From assembly GCA_004431415.1 (NCBI GenBank), contig QPMI01000093.1, positions 62,001 through 126,000 on the forward strand: 64,000 nt of DNA, read 5' to 3'. This DNA is from Cyanophora paradoxa. Its lineage: Eukaryota > Glaucocystophyceae > Cyanophorales > Cyanophoraceae. The notes beneath the pieces are model-generated. The model was given only the letters and a program-made list of their open reading frames with translations. It was not told the origin of the DNA and searched no databases. Below, piece after piece: positions 13,101 through 22,842 of the stretch (position 1 is its first letter; each line of letters opens with the position of its first letter). Made by a program: the position numbers and the translations under genes.

Positions 13101-16100
13101 TCCCCTGCACCCTGCCCCTGCTCGGCCTCCACGGCCCTGCGCGCCGGATCGAATGGACGGGAGGGAGCGAGGAGGGGTGGGGGTACCGTGAATCAAGCGG
13201 TTTCGGCTGCAGGCTCGCCGCGGGAGGGGAAGAGGAACGGGGAGGGGCGGAAGGGCGCAGAGCCTTGCGGACCTCGGCCGCCGCGAGCGCCCTTTCCGCC
13301 GCCTTGCAGGCGGCATCGAGCGCCTGGGCCGCCTCCGCCGCGCAGCCAGCCACCCAGTTCACTTCCTTGTCGAGGTCGCCCACAGCCGCGACGGCGGCCG
13401 CCCCAGCCGCCTCGACCGCGTTCCCTGCCTCAATCGCCGCCGCCGCAAGGGGCTTTGCGGCCTCAAGCGCCGCCTTGGCCTTGGCCTCCTCCGCGGCGGC
13501 CTCCGCTGCCGCCGCTGCTGCCTCCTCGGCGCTGCTCGCCCCCTCCGCCTTGCCCGCCGCCATCTCGGCCGCGACCGCCGCCGCCTTCGCCTTGGAAAGG
13601 TGCGCGGCGGCCTGATTCTTCAAGGACTCGAGCGCGGCCAGAGCGCTGACGGCGCCAGCCTGGCGAAGGAAGCGTGAGGCTCGGGTGCGGGTGAGGGGTG
13701 GGGGCGGGCGGCGCGCACGTCGAGGCCGGCGGCGCCCTCCGCATCCCCGCCCCCGCCGCCCGCCGCCGCCTCGTCGCCCTCCTTGTCGCCCTCGAGCTCC
13801 CCCTGCGGGCCGCGCTCGTCAGCGCTGCCGACCTGGCGGAGGATGCGGGCGCAGGCGCGGCACCTCCTCGTCGTCGGCGGCGGCGGCACCCGTGGCGCGG
13901 CGGCTGCCCGCGGGCGGCTGGGCCGCGGCCTCCGGGGCCCCCTCGCCGTCGCCGTGCCCGGGCTCGAGGTGCTGGGGCACCTCATCGTCGTCGGCGCTTG
14001 GACGGGCATCAGCGCGGCGGGAGGCGTTCCCGTCGCTCTCGCCCTCGTCGTTCTCACTCTCGCTGCTCTCCGCCTGCGTACGCATTGGCGCCGTGAGAGG
14101 CGGCAGCTCGGCGAGCGCCGGCGGCGCTCACTGCCTCGGAGCTCGAAGGCGCGGCGGAGCGGCGGGGGGTGCTCGCGCCATCGTCATCTTCCTCCTCCGA
14201 ATCCTCCTCGTCGAGCTGCAGAGGCGCAGCAGGCGTCAGTACCAGTCCGAGCAGGTCGGCGAAGTCGGGATCCGGAGGAGCACACATCAATGGGCGACCG
14301 GAGGATCCGGGGCAGCTTCTCCTGCAAGGCGGGCCCGCCGGGCGCAATCTGGCCGACCCCGTTTAATCGCCGGCGACAAAAACGAGCGCGGCAAGCGCGC
14401 ACCGCCGCCTCGTCATCGCCATTCGCGTCGCTCTCACTCTGCGCACACGTCGGCGTCGTGAGTGATACCGGTGGCGACACGGCGAGTGCCGGCCGCGCTC
14501 ACTGCCTTGGGACTCGAACGCACAGCGGAGCGGCGGCGCTGGGAGTGGCGCTGGGGTGATGGCGAGAACCCGTGCTCCGCCTGAGGGAGCAGCCCGGGTG
14601 AGGAGGACGACAGAGCATGAAGACCTCGACGCAGGGCTCGCACGCACCCCGCTGCGCTCCGACGACTTGCGCTTCTCCCCGTGTTGCTCGCTTCCCTCCT
14701 CCTCCTCCTCCTCCTCGTCCTCCTCGTCCTCCTCGTCCTCGTCCTGGACGTCGCAGTCGGCGGGCGGCAAAAGCTTAAGGAGCCGTCGAGCGGCGCGGGG
14801 CGGCGGGGCGGCGGTTGCGGACCTCGGTCTCGCGCTGGCTCTCTGAGGCACTTCCCGCCCCGCTAATGCTCTGCGAGGAGCGGATCAGGGCATCGGAAGC
14901 GGCGCTGGAGGGTGGGCAGGCGCGCACGGAGGACGGGGACCGCTCGCCGTCCCACGAACTTGACGACCGCGACCCGCGGCCGGACGACGTCGACGCCCGG
15001 CTTGCTGGGGATGCGGAAGCCGAGGCCCTCGCAGCCACCTGGGCGGCCGCCGAGTCCCTCGCGGTCCGGAGCCGCTCGAGCTGCGCGCGCAGCTCCTGCG
15101 CACGCAGAGAGGGATAAGCTGCTGGCGAATTCGGATGCCTTTTTCGTCGCACCTGCATCTCGCGCTCGACGGCATCGGCGCGCTTCTCAGCCGTCTCCTT
15201 GTCTTCCTGCGCGCAGAGATGAGGAGGATGTGACAAGGAGGCAGCGCGCATCGACGGCTACGCAAGCAGGCGTGCGTACCTTTAGCTTGCGCTGAGCATC
15301 AGCGTCCGCATGTGCAGCCGCCTGCACCTCCCTCAGCTCAGCCGCGGTTTTCGCTGCAGTGTCGCGGGCCGTCTGCGTGCAGATCGATGTGAGTTCTAGG
15401 GGCGCGCGATGGACGGCGCTGGCGGCGGCGGAAGCACCTGCAGCGATTTCCGCGCCGCTTCCAACTGCCTCTCGGCCTCCTGCAAAGAGAGAAATGAGGG
15501 GCGCAAGGCGAACGGACAGGCCGGTCGAATTTCAAAGCACCCGCAGCGACTGTTGGATCCTCTCGAGCTCCTCGTCCTTTTCCTCCTCCAGGTTCTGCGG
15601 GCCGGAGGCGGCGGGGCGGGGCGGGGCGGGGCGATGCATGGGTGTCTCGCCGACGAGGGCGGGGAGGGCCGGGCGGGCGATCGCGAGCGCACTCTCAGCT
15701 CCTCAAACACTTGGTTTAAGCCCGACTCGGCGAGGTCCGCGCGCTCCTTCTCCTCCGCTGCCTCCGCCTGCGACTCGGCCGCGTGCCGCCTCGCCTCCGC
15801 GGTCTCCTGCAGCGCCCGCCTGGCCGCATCGCGCGCCTCCAACAGCGCCCGCTGTTCCGCCTGCAGGGTCGCGGTTGGCGGCGGCGGCGCGCAGGGCCGC
15901 GTGGCGCAGGGGCATGATCATGATCACCTGGCGCTCTGCCTCAACGGCTGAGGCGCGGGTGCGGAGCTCCTCCAACGCGCCTCGCAACGCCTGTCCCACA
16001 CCCCCGGCAACCTCACGCGGCGGCGGCGCGCGCAAGAGAAGGGCGGGGTGGGCGTGGGGACCTGCAGCTCTCGCTTGGCATCCGCGAGCTCGGTCTCTGC

Positions 16101-17805
16101 GCGGGCGGCGCGACCCTCGGCCTCCTGCGCGCAGGGAGGGGTGAGAAGCACGGGCAGGACGGTGAGTTAAATACAGGCACCTTGAGCAAGCGCGACGCCT
16201 CCCGCTGCTCCGCCGTGGCGCTCTCGGCGGCTGCGAGGGCCACCTGCGGAGGGACCCGTGAGTCGCCCGCGATGGACGCCGCCAGCGCAGGCGGAGTCCG
16301 CCACCTTCTGCTGCTCCACCAGGTCAAGGACGAACGCCTCAGCCGCATCCGCGCGCAAGTTCGCTGCCATCGCATTCTGGTTCGCCTCATCCACGGCCCC
16401 TCTTGCGCCGGCGATCGTCAGCTGCGCCTCCTGCAAGGGAGCGCGTGAGCGCCCCGCCGGGGTCAAAAGCGCGGGCGTGGCGGCGGCAGCGGGCGGAGAC
16501 GCACGTTCAGCTGCTCCGTCAGGGCGCGGGCGCGCTCCTGAGCCGCGGCGGCGTTCTGGTTCGCCGTCGTCGCTTGCTGGCGTGCCTGCTCCGCAGCTTC
16601 CCGCTCGCGGCCGATCGCCTGCTGCGTCGCCTGCAAAAAATCGCGTGAGCGTCCCGCCGGGGTCAAAGACGCGGGCATGGTTGCGGCGGCGGGCGGAGAC
16701 GCACGTTCAGCTGCTCCGTCAGGGCGCGGGCGCGCTCCTGAGCCGCGGCGGCGTTCTGGTTCGCCGTCGTCGCTTGCTGGCGTGCCTGCTCCGCAGCTTC
16801 CCGCTCGCGGCCGATCGCCTGCTGCGCCTCCTGCAAGGGAGCGCGTGAGCGTCCCGCCGGGGTCAAAAGCGCGGGCGTGGCGGCTGCAGCGGGCGGAGAC
16901 GCACGTTCAGCTGCTCCGTCAGGGCGCGGGCGCGCTCCTGAGCCGCGGCGGCGTTCTGGTTCGCCGTCGTCGCTTGCTGGCGTGCCTGCTCCGCAGCTTC
17001 CCGCTCGCGGCCGATCGCCTGCTGCGTCGCCTGCAAAAAATCGCGTGAGCGTCCCGCCGGGGTCAAAGACGCGGGCATGGTTGCGGCGGCGGGCGCACGT
17101 TCAGCTGCTCCGTCAGGGCGCGGACGCTCGCCTCAGCCGCGGCCGCCCGCTCCCGAGCCGCGACCACGCCCGCGTTCGCCGTCGTCGCTTCTCGGCGTGC
17201 CTGCTCCGCCGCCCTCTGCTCGGTGAGTAACTCCTGCTTCGCCGCCTGCAAAGGAGCGCGTGAGCGCCCCGCCGGGTTAGAGAACGCAGTCGTGGCGGCG
17301 GCGGCGGCGGGCTGGAGCGCACGGCCAGCTGCCCCGTAAGGGTGCGGACGCTCGCCTCAGCCGCGGCCACGCGCCCCCGAAAGGCGTTGCAGGTCTGCAA
17401 AGCCGCCTGCACCCGCGCGGCGTCAGCGGCGACGGCACACGGAGGAATGCAGGACAGGCGTGGTGACCTGCAGCTCGCGCTTGGCGTCTCCTAGCTGGGC
17501 TTCCACGAGCTCAACGTGCCTCTTCGCCTCCGCGGCCTCTGCCTCGGCGCCCTCGGCGTTTGCTCGGGCATCCTACGTGCAGGAGGAGGTGAGGTCGCAA
17601 GCTGGACGGCGAATTCGATTCGAGCACCTCGAGCTCCTTTTCGAGTGCCTTATTCTCGTAGTGAAGCTGTCCAGGCTGTTGCAGGGAATGAGACCATGCA
17701 AACACGTGAAACAAAAGGAAAAAGAAAGGAACGTACGTCTGCAATCTCTATTTTCGACCAGTCGTAAACTGCTTTTGCGTAGCGCACAACTCCCGACAGT
17801 GACAT
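10121..17805 (-). CDS. long coiled-coil protein, about 38 exons (gene 1)
   Basis: Function is not recognised. The chosen start MSLSGVVRYAKAVYDW is at 17805, and the stop TAA is at 10121-10123. The exons read in phase with GTGCGT-like donors and CAG acceptors, giving about 1,650 residues. Exons between 17572 and 14823 encode Ala/Glu/Arg/Gln-rich heptads, a long coiled coil. Acidic Ser-rich exons follow (14743-13719), then an Ala-rich helix (13659-13273) and Pro/acidic linkers (13126-11696). The C-terminal part (11414-10757, 10706-10606, 10533-10365, 10296-10121) is a more ordinary globular sequence. Introns are almost all phase 0 until the last four exons. The junction between exons 12604-12517 and 12479-12324 does not close in phase and is unresolved. 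A structural or scaffold role is possible, by inference only. Confidence 0.75.
16505..17030 (-). repeat. tandemly duplicated coiled-coil exons, exact 200-bp period
   Basis: Three almost identical exons, 17030-16905, 16830-16705 and 16630-16505, start exactly 200 bp apart. Each unit is a 126-bp phase-0 exon plus a 74-bp intron. Each exon encodes 42 residues ending TTANQNAAAAQERARALTEQ-LN. The next exon (16430-16305) keeps the 200-bp step and the 42-codon length but has diverged. This is a recent unequal exchange that added six heptads at a time to gene 1. Confidence 0.95.
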
Positions 17806-17919
17806 TCTGCCCCAGCTGCGTGCACGAAAGCTAAGAGTGAGAACCTTGACCTCGAGCAGCTCAAGGTTCGAACCGTGCGGCACAGGACCGGGAAGTTGCG
17901 GCGGGAGCCCGATCCTGCA

Positions 17920-20460
17920 GCCTCAAACACGCCAGCGCCGCCTCGCGGGCCGCGCTGCGCGAGAATCCGGTCAGAACGTCGCAAGCGGAGGCCACGCTTC
18001 GGACGCTGGGGTAAGTGAGGGGCCCGGGACGCGGCGGTCATCGAAAACGGCCTCCACTTATACGTCTGGCGAACCGCTAGAAACACGTGGCTCGGCGGAG
18101 GCCCGTAGGCGGCGAGTGTTGCCGGCGCGGGCCGGGCGAGGACCTGGCCTCGGGCGGGAAGAGCTAAGCGCGCCGGCCGTCCGCCCCTTGACACGCGCGA
18201 GGGAAAGGTGCTACTGACCGCGTTCGACTCCCACGCACGGCCCTGCCTCTCTAGACCTCCCCGGTGAGGCGGTCGCCGCCGGCCCGCCTGGCCGCGGAGG
18301 CCCGTCGCCAAGCGCTAGAGCTAGCCGGCAGACCCCAGAGAAAGCGTAGCACGCACCGTTCCCACGTACACGCTGCTTCGCGTGCGGGAAGCTGAATCTG
18401 ATCTGTGGAACCCTCGTCCTCTACTGTACCCCCTCCCTCGCCGCAGCCGTCTCCTCCGCTGCGAAAAGCCGGCCGCTGGCACCGCCGCACGCTCCCGGAT
18501 TGCCGCAGTGAATGCGGCAAGACTGGTGGCAGCCGAAGCTACGAGAGGCTCGCAGCACGGGAGAGCGCCGCAGCGTTGCTCGATGGAGACCGCTTCGCTT
18601 GGCTGGCGGCTTCCATACGATGCTTCGGCGTCGCTGGATGGACGCGAGTCCTCTCCGCGCCCGCGCCCGCGACGCGGCTCTCTGGCGGCAGCTGCAGCTT
18701 GCGCAGCTTGTGCATTGCATGGTCGTTCGGCGGGAATGGAGGATTGGAGACCGATCGGGACTCCGCCCCTGCCTTTCCGAACCTCGATGCCAGCGAGACC
18801 CAGCGGCGTCACACGGCACGATGACAGACGCCAGCTTCGCTTACTAGGCTAGGGGAGGCCGCTAAGCTGCAACTTCTGGGCTGCCGATGGCAAGTGGACC
18901 CGTCAGGTCTGGCTACCCCTCATTGAACGCTGCGCCGTAGCTGCAGGCAGCACTGCTGGCTCGTCGGCGGTGCTCTCTTATCGAGTGCGCAGCCGGTCCT
19001 CGGTCCTAGCGGCTTGAAGCCGTTCGGGCGCGTCGCTGCTTGGTCCTCGAGACCGGGCCGTCAGGTGGGTCGCTTACGCGGCACTTCGGCGCCAGCTGCT
19101 TACGGTCGACGCCCGCGCGCTTGCAGGGGCACGAGTTTGTTCACGCCAAGAACGACGAGAAGAACGTGCGCACGGCGCGCCGCGCGCCTGTCGGGATGGA
19201 CCAGCGAGGTGCGGCGGGTATGAACCCGCGCCGTGCGCGCCCGCGCGCGCCCTGAGCGCCCCGACGCAGCGGCTATGTGGCTTTCCGTCTGAAGAGCTTC
19301 TCGCGCGCCACGCCTGTGCGCACGCGCCCGCCTGAGCGCGGCGCGCGCGGCACGCGCCTCTCGCTTCCGATCCGCCGGCCTGACGCAGCTGCTGCGGGCG
19401 CGCAGCGATCCAAGCTGGCGTCTTGCTGACCGACGGCCCGCGGCTCTCGCCTGCCGGCCGCGCTGCCCACCACGGGCGCGCTCTCCTTGCCCCTGCTGGC
19501 CACCCCGGCCCCCCAGATCCGGAACTCTCGAGTGCTTCTTCTTCGGCGTGCCGGCCCGTTGGGGGCCTGCCAGGCGATCGCCGTACCCCCGTCTTCCCCG
19601 CACTGGTCTTAGAGGGCCGGACCTCTCGAGCCCGACAACGCGGTACCCCGGTTCCCGCGCCCGCCCGCTTGGCCCCTACGCGGCGCTTTGACGCGCGGGC
19701 GGGGCGCAGCTGCCGCTGCGGCCGCCACGGGACGATCGGGCGGGGCTGGACACGCACGTCGTACCCCTCCGTTACGAGAGCTGGGCCGGGACTTCGGGGA
19801 GAAGTGTGCCCTGTACCCCGCCCCGTCCACTGTATCCCCCCTCACGCCGTCACAGGCTCATGATCAGCGGTCATAGAAGGCGGGTGATCGGGTGCTGGCG
19901 GCGGGCCTGCGGCGGGGCGGCGCCCTAGCGAGCCTCCGGGCCTTCCTCCGTGCAGGCGACCTCGGCCCGTCGGGGGCCCGGGGTGACCCCTGCGTGGCAG
20001 CCGCCGCCTGCGGGCTCAGCGGCCAAGGTCCAGGGTCTCCCTCGCGGGTCCCAAGCAGGTGACTCCGCCCCGCCCTGGCGCCGTCCGCGCGCGCTTTGAC
20101 TCGCGCGCGCAGGGCGGCAGCCGCGGGAGACCGCGGGCGGGGGGCGTCGTCGGTCGGGCCCTGCGCTGCAGCCCCTCCCTCTAGCTTCCCGAACAAGCCG
20201 CCTACGCGGCGAGCCGGCCGCGGGTGACTCGGCGAGGCACGGCGAGGCGACGTGCACGAGTCGCCTTCGCGGCGAGCCGGCTGCAGGCCGCGGGCGGGCG
20301 ATGGCGGGCGGGCGGCGCAGAGGCACCAAGGTCGAGGTCTTGCGCAGCCTCGCCGCAGTCCTCGGCCTCTAGTTCAGCCCCTCCGGATCTGAGAGCAGCC
20401 TCTCTACAGTTTCTTCGCTCGTTCAGCCCCTCAGGGCCTAGGCCTGCTGCGTCGCCTGCT
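17920..20460. repeat. duplicated upstream module, copy A
   Basis: About 2.5 kb of GC-rich DNA, homologous to 26388-28340 and 32238-34480. It begins with a block around GAGAATCCGGT near 17960 and carries the TATA-like box and further collinear blocks. Several overlapping frames are open on both strands. Length changes and substitutions between copies do not favour any one frame, so I do not call a gene here. Copies A and C share extra sequence (19590-20100 with 33890-34410) that copy B lacks. Confidence 0.85.
18053..18062 (-). promoter_or_regulatory. TATA-like box, module copy A
   Basis: Minus strand TATAAGTGGA, about 250 bp upstream of the gene 1 start. The same ten bases recur at 26481-26490 and 32371-32380 upstream of the other two coiled-coil genes, within a conserved block. 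It is called a core promoter element from this triple conservation and its position. Confidence 0.55.
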
Positions 20461-20562
20461 TTAATAGCCTCCTGGAGTCTGTTGGCTGCATGCGCATCAT
20501 GGCCCGATGATCATCGGATGATATCGATATATATATATAGCATGAATATTATATAGCATATT

Positions 20563-20596
20563 GCAAGGGGGGGTCAGCTGCTCAAACCCCCCTTGC
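20563..20596. repeat. G-run/C-run hairpin, 10-bp stem
   Basis: GCAAGGGGGG pairs with CCCCCCTTGC around a short loop, next to an ATATAT tract. A hairpin with the same 10-bp stem, also beside ATATAT, occurs at 56471-56509. These could be ends or remnants of the same small element. Confidence 0.6.
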
Positions 20597-20944
20597 TACC
20601 CGTCGGATTGTCTGTCACGCTGTCCAAGTCGGCCAGTTTGCAAGATAAAGATGGCAAAAGTCTTTTTGCTGTACCCAGTATCAGAGTGTACCCCCCCAGT
20701 TGGCTTAAGGGGGGGAACTCTCTAGGTTTCAGGGGGAAAGCCAAATTTCGGGGAAACGGAAACGCGGCTCATAAGGCCTCTAAGGAGCCCGGAGCACCAG
20801 AAATCCATGTTCTAGCTAGAAATAGCTTCCTAAGCGTGCGCTACGCGCCGGCGCCCGGCTCGGCAGTTTTCGGTCGACGGCCAACGGTCACAGGAACTGA
20901 TGCGCCGAAACGCCCCGGGTACACATATGCGCGCGCCAACCGCA

Positions 20945-21180
20945 CGCGCGGGGCAGCGGACGTCGACAGCGGAACGAGGGCGCTAAAACGCGCTGGAGGA
21001 GAGCTTTAGAAGCGCAGCGTGCGGACGCAGGAACCGATGCGCCGATTGCGGGGCCCCCGTTTAAAATTACGGGGAGCAATCGGCGCATCGGTTCCTGCGT
21101 CCGCACGCTGCGCTTCTAAAGCTCTCCGGAGGCGCGTTTTAGCGCCCTCGTTCCGCTGTCCGCGCCCCGGCCCGATGCGC
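20945..21180. repeat. large inverted repeat with perfect 49-bp core arms
   Basis: The arms 21001-21049 and 21076-21124 are perfect reverse complements separated by 26 bp. Complementarity continues imperfectly outward through the GCGTTTTAGCGCCCTCG blocks to roughly 20945 and 21180. It looks like a fold-back or MITE-like element. No coding sequence and no clear target-site duplication was seen. Confidence 0.85.
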
Positions 21181-21689
21181 AACACGCGCAGGAGCTGGCG
21201 GGGGGTACACTCTCTCCCGGCCTCCGGCCGCTCGTGGACATACAGGTAGCGCTTCGCGCCGGCGGCTGTTAAAACGTTGCAATTGCCACTCCAGCGGCTG
21301 GCCCAGTGGCGCCCGGCCGCGGCCGCGGACCGCAAGCTTAAGTCGGCCCGGCTCCGCCGGTGCGGATCTACCTAGCTAGGACATACAACCCGCGCCATGC
21401 GCGCAAAGCCGCGCGCGGCCGCCAGCTGCAGCCGGCTTCTCAATGGCAGGCAAGCCGAGGAAGCAGCAGCTGCAGCTGCCGCCACGGCAGCCGCTAGACG
21501 GCGCTAGCGACCGGCGAAACGTCCTACCGCACGCTGCCGGTCCGATCCGCCCCTCCCCTCGCGTCGCCTGGCCTCTAGCAGCTGCCAGCTGCCACGTGTT
21601 CGAAGTGCTCCTGGGCGCCATCCGCATCGGCCCGCGCCGCGCCACCCTCGCGCACCGATGCCGGCATGCCGGCATGCCGCTTTGCAGCC

Positions 21690-22330
21690 GGCAACAAGCT
21701 CATCGGGTGGCAACGGAAGAGCGCGGGGCGGCGGGCGGGGCGCGTGGAGGCGCGCAGGGCGGCGGCGCGGCTCGTCGGGCGGACCGGAGTCGCGGCGGGC
21801 GGCGGCGCGGCTCTCCGTGCGGGGCGGAGGCGCGCGGGGCGGCGGAATGGCTCTCCGCGCGGGGCGGAGGCGTGGCGGCTGCGGGCGGCGGCGCGGCGCG
21901 CCGGGCCGGGCGCGCGCGGAGGCGCGACGTGCTCCACCGCGGCTCGCCGGCTGGGGCGGAGCCGCACGCCTGACTGAGTTGCGCGGCGGCGCGGCTTGAC
22001 GGGCGGGCCCGGGGCGGTGCGGAGGCGCGGCAGGCGGCGGCGCGGCTCGCCGGGCGGGGCGGAGGTGCGGCAGGCGGCGGCGCGCGCGGCTCGACGGGCG
22101 GGGTCCGGGGCGGTGCGGAGGCGCGGCGGGCGGCGGCGCGGCTCGCCGGGCGGGGCCCGGGCGGTGCGGAGGCGCGGCGGGCGGCGGCGCGGCTCGCCGG
22201 GCGGGACGGAGGCGCGGCAGGCGGTCGCCGGGCGGCGCGGTTCGCCACTGGGGCCAGGCGGGGCCCGGGGCGGCCTGCGAAGTCCGACGGTCGTGCACGT
22301 GGCGGGCGGCCACGTCCGGCGGGGTGGAGG
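21690..22330. repeat. GC-rich degenerate tandem repeat
   Basis: Short units built on GGCGGCGCGGCTCGCCGGGC recur with small changes. All frames are nearly free of stops, which explains the overlapping Ala/Pro/Arg-rich ORFs on both strands. No exon signal was found. The stretch 22370-22842 is more AT-rich, contains palindromic GATC/CATG words and a CG-dinucleotide run near 22660, and holds no gene that I can see. Confidence 0.7.
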
Positions 22331-22842
22331 CGGGCGGGGGCGCACTGCGGCATGCGCAGCGCGCATGGCTTTAAATTTTAATCTGTTCTGTGCGACCTTT
22401 AATTTCCATTTCGCGCTGCTTCTGCGAGCGTTGGCTGCAAATGTAAATGCTGTCTCTATTATTTAGCTATAGACCCACCTTGCACATCCTGAGACGAGCG
22501 GGGGGCGAGCGCGAGTCGAAGACCTAGTATAGCATGAATATTCACGTGCACTGCCCACTCTCAGAGTCTAGTGCTCATGATCCGATGATCATGCATATGA
22601 TGATCACTCAGTGTGACTGAGTCATGATCATGATCAGTGCGACTCGCGATCGGCTGCGCGCGCGCGCGCGCGTGCACACTGCACGTGTACGTTTACTTGT
22701 ACAGCAGCTTTACGAAGCTTTTAGGGCATCCTGAACGTTAAAGACACCTTCTAACTACAATAAGCTGTCTAAGCTTACTATGCGTACGACCAAACGACAG
22801 ACTCCAGCTTACGACGGCCAGCTGCAGAAGACAGGCTTCTGA

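Noticed and set aside
16305-17250. Regular 200-bp repeats that might suggest a CRISPR-like array
   Set aside because: The units are 126-bp coding exons with eukaryotic splice sites and in-phase coiled-coil sequence.
17860-17885. GGTTCGAACC motif resembling a tRNA T-loop
   Set aside because: No acceptor, D or anticodon stems can be folded around it.
18382-18852. 156-codon ORF present in similar form in the three modules
   Set aside because: Other frames and the opposite strand are equally open and indels are not consistently in frame; it is more likely non-coding upstream DNA.
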